This document shows, piece after piece, positions 46,561-54,641 of a DNA stretch of 64,000 nt. Source of the DNA: Sphingomonas jeddahensis (lineage in GTDB: Bacteria; Pseudomonadota; Alphaproteobacteria; Sphingomonadales; Sphingomonadaceae). Each line of letters begins with the position of its first letter. The stretch's first letter is position 1. A program made the position numbers and the translations under genes. The notes beneath the pieces were generated by a model that worked only from the letters and a program-made list of their open reading frames with translations, was not told the origin of the DNA and made no database searches. The DNA lies in NCBI RefSeq assembly GCF_001981525.1, contig NZ_MPSB01000001.1:248001-312000 (forward strand), written 5' to 3'.

Positions 46561-46989
46561 TCAGTTCGCTTCCTCCGGCGGAACAACAGGCAGCGGCAGC
46601 GGCGTGATTGGAACGCCCTCTTCAGCCAGCGCCTTGGCTTCAGCGGCGGTGGCTTGACCGTGGATCACCTCCTGCGCCTGTTCCCCGAGGTGCATGGAGC
46701 GGGCTTCGGCAGCGAAGCCTCTGCCAACCCAGCGCGATCCTTTCAATGCCCGGCTCTGCGCCGCCGCTAGTGCCTGGAGTGCGGCCTTCACGGTTTCAGG
46801 TCCGAGCGCCGGACGGCTGTTGCCCTTCGCGGCGACGTTAGGAGCCATCACCGCCTTCTCGACCGTGGTCGCACCGCACATGGGACAGCCAACCAAGCCA
46901 CGATCGCGCTGCTCCGCATAGGCAGCGGAAGAGGCGAACCACGATTCGAAGACGTGGCCCTCACCACAACGCAAATCGAAAACGATCAT
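46561..46989 (-). CDS. DUF1178 zinc-ribbon-like protein
   Basis: The 142-residue protein starts MIVFDLRCGEGHVFESWFAS and has a second Cys pair GCPMCGATTVEKAVMAPNVA, a zinc-ribbon arrangement typical of DUF1178. Function is unknown. It is the last gene of comF-grxC-nitrilase-DUF1178 and its ATG overlaps the nitrilase stop. Confidence 0.92.
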   Translation of the reverse strand: MIVFDLRCGEGHVFESWFASSAAYAEQRDRGLVGCPMCGATTVEKAVMAPNVAAKGNSRPALGPETVKAALQALAAAQSRALKGSRWVGRGFAAEARSMHLGEQAQEVIHGQATAAEAKALAEEGVPITPLPLPVVPPEEAN

Positions 46990-47810
46990 GCTGCGACGCT
47001 GATCGGCGGGCTCGGGCGACGATGAGCGATCACGGGGATACGTTGGCGAACCTCTTCAACGCGGGCCGGATCGACTTCGACAAATGATAGCCCGGGGGCC
47101 TCCCCCATGTCGCACATGATTTCGCCCCAGGGATCAACAGCGAGCGCGTGACCATAAGTCTCGCGCCCGTCCGCGTGGCGGCCGGTCTGAGCCGCGGCAA
47201 TCACAAAGGCGGCGCACTCGATTGCGCGGGCACGCAGCAACACGTGCCAGTGCGCCGCGCCGGTCGGCCGCGTGAAGGCCGCGGGAACGGCGAGGATCGT
47301 TGCGCCAGCGCTGGTGAGCACGCGGTAAAGATCGGGGAATCGCAGGTCATAGCAGATCGATAAACCGAGCAGGCCAAGTGGCGTTTCTACCACCACCGCC
47401 GCCTCGCCGCCGGCATAGGCCCCCGACTCGCGCCAGCTTTCGCCAGTCGGTAAATCGACGTCGAACAGGTGAACCTTGTCGTAGCGCGCGCGGATCGCGC
47501 CCGATCCGTCGATCACAAAGCCGCGGTTCGCCAACCGTCCGTCATCACGCCGCAGCGCCAGGCTGCCGAGATGAACCCACAGGCCGGTGCGGGCAGCGGC
47601 CTCCCGCACGGCCGCGAGCACTTGATCATTCTCTTCCCGCTGGATGGAAGCTGCACCACGCGTACGATCGCGATCGAGCAGCCCGGACATTTCGGGCGTG
47701 AACAGCATCGTCGCCCCGTCGGCCGCGGCAACCCCCACCGCTTCAACGAGCATGCGGGCGTTGACAGCGGGATCGATCCCGCTGGTCATTTGCAGGATCG
47801 CCGCCTTCAT
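46986..47810 (-). CDS. Nitrilase-family amidase, Nit1-like
   Basis: The 274-residue protein has the Glu-Lys-Cys triad: Glu in LFTPEMSGLLDRD, Lys in RYDKVHLFDVDLPTGES, and Cys in LSICYDLRFPDLYR. The sequence around Lys and Cys resembles Nit1/deaminated-glutathione amidase and Nit2/omega-amidase. Location next to glutaredoxin fits a glutathione repair role. Both ends overlap neighbouring genes by four bases, so the operon is tightly coupled. Confidence 0.9.
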   Translation of the reverse strand: MKAAILQMTSGIDPAVNARMLVEAVGVAAADGATMLFTPEMSGLLDRDRTRGAASIQREENDQVLAAVREAAARTGLWVHLGSLALRRDDGRLANRGFVIDGSGAIRARYDKVHLFDVDLPTGESWRESGAYAGGEAAVVVETPLGLLGLSICYDLRFPDLYRVLTSAGATILAVPAAFTRPTGAAHWHVLLRARAIECAAFVIAAAQTGRHADGRETYGHALAVDPWGEIMCDMGEAPGLSFVEVDPARVEEVRQRIPVIAHRRPSPPISVAA

Positions 47811-48070
47811 GGCGTGGCGGCGAGCATCGCGGCGAGTTTGCCCGCACCTTCCAGGGCGGCCAAGTCATCCGAACCGCCGACATGGCGGCCATCAATGAAG
47901 ATCTGCGGCACGGTGGTGCGACCGCCTGCACGATCGATCATTTCGGCCCGCTTTTCCCCGCCCAGCGTGATGTCAAATTCGGTCGGCTTGACCCCCTTGC
48001 TGGCGAGCAATTGCTTGGCGCGCACGCAATAAGGGCACCACGCCTTGGTGTAGATTTCAACCTGTGCCAT
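47807..48070 (-). CDS. grxC: Glutaredoxin 3
   Basis: The 87-residue protein is a dithiol glutaredoxin with the active site WCPYC at residues 10-14, TVPQIFIDGRHVGGSDDL for glutathione binding, and the typical length. I start at the ATG at 48070 (MAQVEIYTK). It reduces disulfides using glutathione. Its stop overlaps the nitrilase start. Confidence 0.95.
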   Translation of the reverse strand: MAQVEIYTKAWCPYCVRAKQLLASKGVKPTEFDITLGGEKRAEMIDRAGGRTTVPQIFIDGRHVGGSDDLAALEGAGKLAAMLAATP

Positions 48071-48101
48071 CGTACTGACGTGTGGACGGAACGCCCGAAT
48101 G

Positions 48102-48827
48102 TCAATCGGCTGCACCGTCGATCACGCGCGCCCAGCACAGGAGCGACACGCTTGCGGCGCCGCCTGCCCGCAGCACCGACACGCAGGCTCCGGTGGTTGC
48201 GCCGCTGGTGTAAACATCGTCGACCAACACGATACGGCGGCCAGCAATGCGCGCGCAGCCCGCTGATGTCACGGCGAACGCGCCCGCTACTGCGCGGCGA
48301 CGGCCGTCCTTACCCAACCCTTTCAGTACGGGCGTCGCCCGGCGGCGGACCAGCAAATCGCTGGCCCAAGCCACCCCGCTCGCTCGAGACAGTGACGCGG
48401 CGATTAAGCCGGCCTGGTTGTACCCGCGCGACCACAGACGCCACCGGTGGAGTGGCACCGGCAGCAACAGCTCCGCATCGCGGGGCAAGTGACGCATCAT
48501 CAACCGCGCCGCGGTATCGGCAAAGGCGGCTCGCCCGCCATATTTCAGCCGAAGCACCACGTCGCGTGCGACGCGCCCGTAGGCGACCGCCGCATTTACC
48601 CCCGCGTGCATCGGCGGACTCGCAAGACACGCGCCGCAAAGAGAATCATCTTCCCGGTCGTGAGGAAACGGCGTGTGGCAGCCCGGGCACCAAGGCGGCC
48701 CGAGAAAGCGGAGCGACGCCCAGCAAGACCCGCAGAAGCGATGATCGCTGTCGGTTATCGCACCGCATGCCGCGCAGCGGGGCGGCAAGGCCAGGCCAAT
48801 CATCGGTTGGAGCAGCGCCGCGAGCAT
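48102..48827 (-). CDS. comF: ComF-like phosphoribosyltransferase
   Basis: The 241-residue protein has an N-terminal zinc-binding part with four CxxC-like pairs (RCAACG, FCGSC, WCPGC, LCGAC) and a phosphoribosyltransferase domain with IVLVDDVYTSGATTGAC. ComF is needed for DNA uptake in naturally competent bacteria, but its role elsewhere is unclear. It is first of the four-gene operon and divergent from the methyltransferase. Confidence 0.93.
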   Translation of the reverse strand: MLAALLQPMIGLALPPRCAACGAITDSDHRFCGSCWASLRFLGPPWCPGCHTPFPHDREDDSLCGACLASPPMHAGVNAAVAYGRVARDVVLRLKYGGRAAFADTAARLMMRHLPRDAELLLPVPLHRWRLWSRGYNQAGLIAASLSRASGVAWASDLLVRRRATPVLKGLGKDGRRRAVAGAFAVTSAGCARIAGRRIVLVDDVYTSGATTGACVSVLRAGGAASVSLLCWARVIDGAAD

Positions 48828-48873
48828 CGCTTATGCTTGTCGCGCCGACCCGACGCGCGCACAAGCCGCCCTC

Positions 48874-49710
48874 ATGACCGCACCGGAAATTTTCGATCGT
48901 GCCGCCCGTCGCCAGCGCCGGAACCGCGCAGTGCCGACCTATGCCGCCCACGACTTCATTCACGAGGCAATGCTCGACGGTATTGCGGAACGACTAGCAA
49001 GCGTGAAGCGTAGCTTCGCCGACGTGCTCGACCTCGGCAGTTTCGACGGCCGATTCGCGGCGCCGGAAGGTGCGCGGGTCGCTAGTCTGGATGCAGGCCT
49101 TGATTTTGCGCGCGCGGCGGGCGGCGTGCAGGGCGACGAGGATCGCCTGCCGTTTGCCGACGGCTCATTCGACCTTGTCGTAAGCGCCGGCGTGCTTGAC
49201 CAGGTCAATGACGTGCCCGGTGCGCTCACGCTCGCGCGACGAGTACTACGCCCCGACGGGCTTTTTCTGGGCGCATTCCTTGGCGGAGGATCCCTCTCCT
49301 CCCTCCGCAGCGCGCTACGAGAGGCGGAGGGGGATCGGCCGGTGGCGCGCCTTCATCCGCAGATCGACGTGCGATCCGCCGGTGACCTGCTGATGCGTGC
49401 CGGCTTCGCGCTGCCGGTGGCGGACGCAGAAACGTTACGAGTTCGCTATGGCAGCATCGGTCGGTTATTCGATGATCTACGCGGCATGGCGGCGAGTAAC
49501 GTGCTGGCCGAGCGGCGGCCGCTCGCACGCGAGACGCTCGCCCGCCTCGCTGCCGCCTTCGCCGGTGCGGCCGATCCGGACGGCCGAACGACCGAGCGGT
49601 TCGAGATCATCTTCCTGACCGGCTGGGCGCCTTCGCCCGATCAACCGCAACCGGCGCGGCGCGGCAGCGCAACTGCCTCGCTGGCGGCAGCATTACGCGA
49701 GACAAAATGA
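48874..49710 (+). CDS. SAM-dependent methyltransferase-fold protein (NDUFAF5-like)
   Basis: The 278-residue protein has a class I methyltransferase fold: motif I VLDLGSFDGRFA, acidic end of strand two ASLDAGLDFAR, and DGSFDLVVSAGVLDQVNDVP. Overall arrangement resembles the BioC/NDUFAF5 group; the mitochondrial member hydroxylates an arginine of complex I. Whether this is a methyltransferase or hydroxylase cannot be told. Convergent with the MerC-like gene, 3 bases apart. Confidence 0.82.
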   Translation: MTAPEIFDRAARRQRRNRAVPTYAAHDFIHEAMLDGIAERLASVKRSFADVLDLGSFDGRFAAPEGARVASLDAGLDFARAAGGVQGDEDRLPFADGSFDLVVSAGVLDQVNDVPGALTLARRVLRPDGLFLGAFLGGGSLSSLRSALREAEGDRPVARLHPQIDVRSAGDLLMRAGFALPVADAETLRVRYGSIGRLFDDLRGMAASNVLAERRPLARETLARLAAAFAGAADPDGRTTERFEIIFLTGWAPSPDQPQPARRGSATASLAAALRETK

Positions 49711-49713
49711 TCG

Positions 49714-50103
49714 TCAAGCGTCGGCGCGTCGGTTCAGGTCATGCCCCAGAGCAAGGATGCCGACGCCTACGATCGTCCAGAACGCTTCGCCAGCATGACC
49801 CAGCCCCGTGTCATGCGGCAGCGTCATCGCCCCCGCCATGATGCCGAGCCCCAGCGACCCCACCGCGAGAGGCCAGAGATAACCGTGCTGCAACGCGCCG
49901 CGGCCCAAGCCCATGGCGCCTAGACCGATCGCGAGAACGAGACCAACTTCGTGGAAGATCGGGTCGACTAGCAGTCCGCTAAAGGCCGACAACACGGCAA
50001 TCAGCACGGCGCTGGCGACGCAGTGAACCACGCAAAGCCCCGACACGACAATCGCCAGCCGATCGAGTCGCGAGGTGTTGGCGGGGTGGAACAACGTTGC
50101 CAT
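49714..50103 (-). CDS. MerC-domain membrane protein
   Basis: The 129-residue protein has four hydrophobic segments and the paired Cys in GLCVVHCVASAVL, which is the metal-binding helix of MerC. MerC moves mercury in mer operons, but no merA, merP or merR lies nearby, so another metal or a redox role is likely. An 8-base palindrome (TATCGATA, 50149-50156) sits upstream within A/T-rich sequence that could bind a metal regulator. Confidence 0.82.
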   Translation of the reverse strand: MATLFHPANTSRLDRLAIVVSGLCVVHCVASAVLIAVLSAFSGLLVDPIFHEVGLVLAIGLGAMGLGRGALQHGYLWPLAVGSLGLGIMAGAMTLPHDTGLGHAGEAFWTIVGVGILALGHDLNRRADA

Positions 50104-50216
50104 CGAAACGGCATGTAGCGACGCACTCGCGAGGATACAACGTTACATATCGATAATCGTTCGACAAGGCTGTCGCTCGGCATTGCCGAGGTGGCGCCGG
50201 ACTCCTACAGAACCAC

Positions 50217-51257
50217 ATGCTCAAGCCCAGCCCCGGCTTTCGTGTTTCTGCGCGCCCACTTGCCATGGCACGGTGGCTCTACCTCGTCGCCGCACTGATC
50301 GTCTTGATGGTGGCTGTTGGGGGGATCACGCGCCTGACCGAATCGGGGCTGTCGATCACGCAGTGGAATCCGATCAGCGGGATCATCCCGCCGCTCAACG
50401 ATGCGCAATGGCAGGCGGAGTTTGCCAATTACCAGCGCATCCCCGAATATCAGCAGATCAATCACGGCATGTCACTCGCCGGGTTCAAGGCTATCTTTTT
50501 CTGGGAGTATATTCACCGACTGTTGGGACGGGTCATCGGCCTCGCTTTCGCGCTGCCGCTGCTGTGGTTCGCTGTGAAGCGGCAGATTCCACGCGGTTAC
50601 GGGCCGCGCCTCCTTGCGCTGCTCGCGCTCGGCGGACTGCAAGGAGCGATCGGCTGGTGGATGGTCGTGTCCGGACTGTCGGTAAGGACAGACGTCAGCC
50701 ATGTGCGGCTCGCAGTACATCTGTCGGCGGCGCTGCTGATTCTCGTTGGCGTGGTCTGGACTGCGCTCGACCTGGGCAACCTTGCGCGCAGCCCCCTCGC
50801 CCGCCCCGCTGCGCTGCCGCCGCTCGGAATGCTGGCGCTGTCCCTGCTCGGATTGCAGATCGTGCTTGGCGCCTTCACCGCGGGGCTTGACGCCGGCTAT
50901 GCGTTCAGCAGTTGGCCGTTGATGGGGGATACGTTTTTCCCGGCCGAAGCTCCAATGCTCTATCCGGCTTGGCGCAATTTCACAGACAATCCGGTCGTGG
51001 TGCAATTCGTCCATCGCTGGTTCGCCTTTGCGGCCGCAAGCGGGGTCGTTTGGCTGGCGTTCGCGGCTCGGCGACGCGGCGCGGTGAACGCGTGGAGCGC
51101 GGTAATCCTGCTCACGGGTCTGCAGATTGTGTTGGGCGTCGCGACCCTGCTGACGGGCGTTCAGATCACCATTGCCGTGGCGCATCAGGTGAACGCGGCC
51201 ATCTTGCTGATTGCGGTGGTCGCCGCGGCGCACGCCCTTGGGCAACGGACGAACTGA
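50217..51257 (+). CDS. ctaA: Heme A synthase (COX15/CtaA)
   Basis: The enzyme oxidises the C8 methyl of heme O to make heme A for cytochrome aa3. The 346-residue protein has eight hydrophobic segments and the His ligands seen in the type-2 family: HRLLGRVIGLAFALP, SHVRLAVHLSAAL, VVQFVHRWFAFA and VAHQVNAAILL, plus GGITRLTESGLSITQW in the first loop. The cytochrome oxidase genes are not in the window. Confidence 0.96.
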   Translation: MLKPSPGFRVSARPLAMARWLYLVAALIVLMVAVGGITRLTESGLSITQWNPISGIIPPLNDAQWQAEFANYQRIPEYQQINHGMSLAGFKAIFFWEYIHRLLGRVIGLAFALPLLWFAVKRQIPRGYGPRLLALLALGGLQGAIGWWMVVSGLSVRTDVSHVRLAVHLSAALLILVGVVWTALDLGNLARSPLARPAALPPLGMLALSLLGLQIVLGAFTAGLDAGYAFSSWPLMGDTFFPAEAPMLYPAWRNFTDNPVVVQFVHRWFAFAAASGVVWLAFAARRRGAVNAWSAVILLTGLQIVLGVATLLTGVQITIAVAHQVNAAILLIAVVAAAHALGQRTN

Positions 51258-51269
51258 CCCCCCCCCCCC
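51258..51269. repeat. Run of twelve C just after ctaA stop
   Basis: Twelve consecutive C residues start at the base after the ctaA TGA. Long homopolymers slip during replication and sequencing. Here it lies in untranslated sequence, so slippage would not change ctaA. Confidence 0.9.
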
Positions 51270-51360
51270 TCGCTTCGCCTGGAGCCTGTTTGAGGGAGTT
51301 GGAAGCGACGCACTGCTGGCCCGTGCTTCGGCCAGCTCGGCAAGAAAGATTAGGTTCGTC

Positions 51361-52011
51361 TCAGCTATACCGCTCCTCCGCCCAGGGATCGCCGCGCATG
51401 TGATAGCCATTTACCTCCCAGAAACCGGGGCGGTCGGCGCCGAGGAACTCGATCGCGCTGATCCACTTGGCGCTTTTCCAGAAGTACAGATGCGGGATCA
51501 CCAGCCGTGCCGGGCCGCCATGTTCGCGCGTCAGCGGCTTGCCCTGCCACGTCCGGGCGATCAGCGCCTGCGGTGAGCCGAAGTCGGCGAGCGGGACGTT
51601 GGTGGTATAGCCATCATAGCCGTGCAGCATGACAAACGCCGCCTCGTCGCGCGGCTCGACCAGATCGAGCAGATCGTGCGTCGAGACCCCCGCCCAGTCA
51701 TTGTCGTAGCGTGACCAGGTGGTGACGCAGTGGATGTCGCTGCGCAGATCGGTCTGCGGCAGCGCCAGGAACGCCGCCCAGTCGAGCGTCACCGGCCGCG
51801 CGACCAGCCCCTTCACCGTCAATCGCCAGCGATCGAGCGACACATCGGGCTGGCGGCCGAGATCGAGCACCGGCCAGTCGCGCACCAGATGCTGTCCCGG
51901 CGGCAGCCGGTCGTCCGCGACACGCGCGCCGGTGATGAACTTGCGCTCGCTCGCCCAGCGCTGCTTCGAGCGGGTGAGCTTGGTATCGGCCGGCGGTTGC
52001 TCGTCGTCCAT
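51361..52011 (-). CDS. Sulfite oxidase-fold molybdoenzyme (YedY-like)
   Basis: The 216-residue protein has the oxidoreductase molybdopterin-binding fold with the molybdenum ligand Cys95 (SDIHCVTTWSRYDNDW), HGYDGYTTNVPLAD and ARLVIPHLYFWKSAKW. YedY/MsrP proteins are exported by Tat and reduce methionine sulfoxide, but this one has no Tat signal, so it appears cytoplasmic. Start is likely the ATG at 52011 (MDDEQPPAD). It is divergent from the YdeP-like gene, so the two molybdenum enzymes may share regulation. Confidence 0.88.
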   Translation of the reverse strand: MDDEQPPADTKLTRSKQRWASERKFITGARVADDRLPPGQHLVRDWPVLDLGRQPDVSLDRWRLTVKGLVARPVTLDWAAFLALPQTDLRSDIHCVTTWSRYDNDWAGVSTHDLLDLVEPRDEAAFVMLHGYDGYTTNVPLADFGSPQALIARTWQGKPLTREHGGPARLVIPHLYFWKSAKWISAIEFLGADRPGFWEVNGYHMRGDPWAEERYS

Positions 52012-52094
52012 GATCCGCATCATACACGTCTTCGGTGATCCAATCACGTCGCCCCGCGTTGTCAGCCTTTAACGGCTGGCGCGGGAGGCAGATT

Positions 52095-54371
52095 GTGGCC
52101 GACGAGAAGGATACCGTTCATTACGAGGGCGCTGCCGGCGGCTGGGGTTCGGTCCGCGGCATGACGGAAGTGCTGGCCCGCGAACGCCCGACGCCGGCCG
52201 CGCTGGACACCCTGCGGCGCCAGAACAAGCCCGGCGGCTTCATGTGCGTGTCCTGCGCCTGGACCAAGCCGGCCCATCCGCACACCTTCGAATTCTGCGA
52301 GAATGGCGCCAAGGCGACACTGTGGGAAAACACCACCCGACGCTGCACGCCCGAGTTCTTCGCCAAACACACGGTCACCGAACTCAAGGGATGGAAGGAT
52401 TACGATCTCGAGCAGCAGGGCCGGCTGACCCATCCGCTCCGCTACGATCGCGCCTTCGACAAATATGTGCCGTGCAGCTGGGACGAGGCGTTCGCGGCGA
52501 TCGGCACGGAGCTGAAGATGCACGATCCCGGGTCGACCGTCTTCTACGCCTCGGGCCGCGCCAGCCTGGAGACGAGTTACCTCTACGCCCTGTTCGCGCG
52601 CATGTACGGGCACAACAACCTGCCCGACAGCTCCAACATGTGCCACGAGACGACCTCAGTGGGCCTGAAGAAGGTGATCGGCTCTCCGGTCGGCACCTGC
52701 GTGCTCGAAGATCTGCACAAATGCGACGCGATCTTCTTCTTCGGGCACAACACCGGATCGAACGCTCCGCGCCTACTCCATCCATTGCAGGAGGCGGTGC
52801 GCCGCGGCGTAAAGATTGTGACCTTCAACCCGATTCGCGAGACGGGGCTGGAGCGGTTCAAGAACCCGCAAAGCCCCGTCGAGATGCTCACCGGCAAGCA
52901 CACCGACATCTCCTCGCTCTACCTTCAGGTGAAAGCGGGCGGCGATATCGCCGCGCTGATGGGCATGATCAAGCACGTGCTCGCCGCCGAGGAGCGCAAG
53001 TGGCGCGAAGAGAAGGTGCATGTCCTGGATGTGGATTTCCTCGCCCAGCACACCAACGGCTTCGAGGAGGTGAAGCGCTACGCCGAGGCGCTGTCGTGGG
53101 ACGAGATCGAGCGCGAGAGCGGGCTCGCGCGTGCCGATCTGGAGGAAGCGGCGGACGTTTATGTAGACGCCAAGCGAACCGTGTTCATGTACGGCATGGG
53201 GCTGACGCAGCACGTCCATGGCTTCGAGAACCTCGCTGCGATGGTGAACCTCGCATTGCTGAAGGGCAATATCGGGCGTGAGGGCGCGGGCATCTCGCCG
53301 ATCCGCGGGCACAGCAACGTTCAGGGCCAGCGCACCGTCGGTATCTCCGAAAAGCCCGAGCTGGTGCCGCTCGACAAGCTCGCCGAACAATTCGGCTTCG
53401 AGCCGCCGCGCGAAAAGGGTCTCAACACCGTCGAAGCGTGCGAGAAGATCATTTCCGGCGAGGTGAAAGCGTTCATCGGCCTGGGCGGCAATTTCGTGCG
53501 CGCAATCCCCGAGCAGGTGAAGATGGAAGCGGCTTGGCAGACCATGCGGCTCACCGTGCAGATCGCCACCAAGCTGAACCGCAGCCACCTGATCAACGGG
53601 GAGGTCGCCTATCTCCTCCCCTGCCTTGGCCGGTCGGAGCGCGACGCGCAGATCACCGGCGACCAGGCGGTGACGATGGAGGATTCGCTGTCCTGCATCC
53701 ACGGCTCGCTGGGCAACATCACGCCGGCGAGCGCGCAGCTCAAGTCCGAGGTCGCAATCGTCTGCGGCATGGCAAAGGCGACGCTGCCGCCCAACCCCAA
53801 CGCGAAATGGGACGATTGGACTGCCGATTATGGCCTGATCCGCGAGCTGATCCAGGAGACCTATCCCGAGATGTTCGCCGACTTCAACGCGCGCGTCTTC
53901 ACGCCCGGCGGCTTCTACAAGGGGAACAGCGCGCGCGAGCGTATCTGGAAGACGGAGAGCGGCAAGGCGGAGTTCACTGTGCCCAAGACGCTGTCCGCGC
54001 TCGGCGTCGGCGACAAGGAGGGGCGCTGGCGGCTGATGACGTTGCGGTCGAACGACCAGTTCAACACCACGATCTACGGCTATTCGGACCGCCTGCGCGG
54101 CATCGAGGGCACGCGCGACGTGGTGCTGATGAATCCGGAGGATATCGCCGCGGCGGGCCTCACCGAGGGACAGGTGGTGAGCCTCGCCAGCGATGCCGAC
54201 GACGGCGAGCACCGGCAAGTCGATGGGCTGACCGTCACCCCCTATCTGCTGCCGCGCGGGTGCATCGGGGCTTATTATCCGGAGACCAATTCGCTGGTGC
54301 CCTTGTGGTACCATGACGAGGAGTCGAAGACGCCGGCGTCGAAGGGTGTGCCGGTGCGGATCGTGGCTTAG
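52095..54371 (+). CDS. YdeP-like molybdopterin oxidoreductase (FdhF family)
   Basis: The product (758 residues from the GTG at 52095) has the FdhF/nitrate reductase-type fold. Cys residues in GGFMCVSCAWTKP and FEFCENGAK would hold an iron-sulfur cluster, and SNMCHETTSVGLKK carries the likely molybdenum ligand region. Length agrees with E. coli YdeP (759), an acid-resistance protein of unknown substrate. GGGAGG lies six bases before the GTG; the ATG at 52035 would add 20 non-conserved residues and invade the divergent promoter. No FdhB or electron-transfer subunit is adjacent. Confidence 0.9.
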   Translation: MADEKDTVHYEGAAGGWGSVRGMTEVLARERPTPAALDTLRRQNKPGGFMCVSCAWTKPAHPHTFEFCENGAKATLWENTTRRCTPEFFAKHTVTELKGWKDYDLEQQGRLTHPLRYDRAFDKYVPCSWDEAFAAIGTELKMHDPGSTVFYASGRASLETSYLYALFARMYGHNNLPDSSNMCHETTSVGLKKVIGSPVGTCVLEDLHKCDAIFFFGHNTGSNAPRLLHPLQEAVRRGVKIVTFNPIRETGLERFKNPQSPVEMLTGKHTDISSLYLQVKAGGDIAALMGMIKHVLAAEERKWREEKVHVLDVDFLAQHTNGFEEVKRYAEALSWDEIERESGLARADLEEAADVYVDAKRTVFMYGMGLTQHVHGFENLAAMVNLALLKGNIGREGAGISPIRGHSNVQGQRTVGISEKPELVPLDKLAEQFGFEPPREKGLNTVEACEKIISGEVKAFIGLGGNFVRAIPEQVKMEAAWQTMRLTVQIATKLNRSHLINGEVAYLLPCLGRSERDAQITGDQAVTMEDSLSCIHGSLGNITPASAQLKSEVAIVCGMAKATLPPNPNAKWDDWTADYGLIRELIQETYPEMFADFNARVFTPGGFYKGNSARERIWKTESGKAEFTVPKTLSALGVGDKEGRWRLMTLRSNDQFNTTIYGYSDRLRGIEGTRDVVLMNPEDIAAAGLTEGQVVSLASDADDGEHRQVDGLTVTPYLLPRGCIGAYYPETNSLVPLWYHDEESKTPASKGVPVRIVA

Positions 54372-54390
54372 TGACTGACATTTACCTAAT

Positions 54391-54489
54391 ACCCCACTCG
54401 TCACCCCGGGCTTGACCCGGGGTCCCGCGTCTTCTTCTGCCGACGGAGCAAGGCAGCGGGACCCCGGCTCGAGGCCGGGGTGACGGGGT
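54391..54489. repeat. REP-like inverted repeat, about 100 bp
   Basis: The left arm 54391-54428 (ACCCCACTCGTCACCCCGGG, then CTTGACCCGGGGTCCCGC) is nearly the reverse complement of the right arm 54456-54489 (GCGGGACCCCGGCTCGAGGC, then CGGGGTGACGGGGT), with about 27 bases between. Each arm holds its own inner palindrome. It lies 20 bases after the YdeP-like gene and could also end its transcript. Shape matches the smaller element at 13822. Confidence 0.85.
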
Positions 54490-54641
54490 TTGAGAGACGG
54501 CCGAGGGACAGAGTGTGTGACGCGAAAGCCGCACCGGTTAGGCGTTACACTTCGCGACGATTTCCACCGGCTCCTGCGACAACCCGTCGACACTGTGGCC
54601 CCACACCGTGACCATCACCCCACACGCCCCGGAGCCTCACT

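Noticed and set aside
50134..50151. Zur-box-like palindrome upstream of the MerC-like gene
   Set aside because: Only the outer GATA/TATC bases are symmetric; the inner positions do not pair, so I do not call a Zur site.
51258..51269. Phase-variable switch at the C12 tract
   Set aside because: The tract lies after the stop codon and outside any promoter spacer I can identify.
52773..54593. 606-codon minus-strand open frame opposite the YdeP-like gene
   Set aside because: Mirror of a well-supported gene in GC-rich DNA; composition is His/Arg/Leu-rich with no motif.
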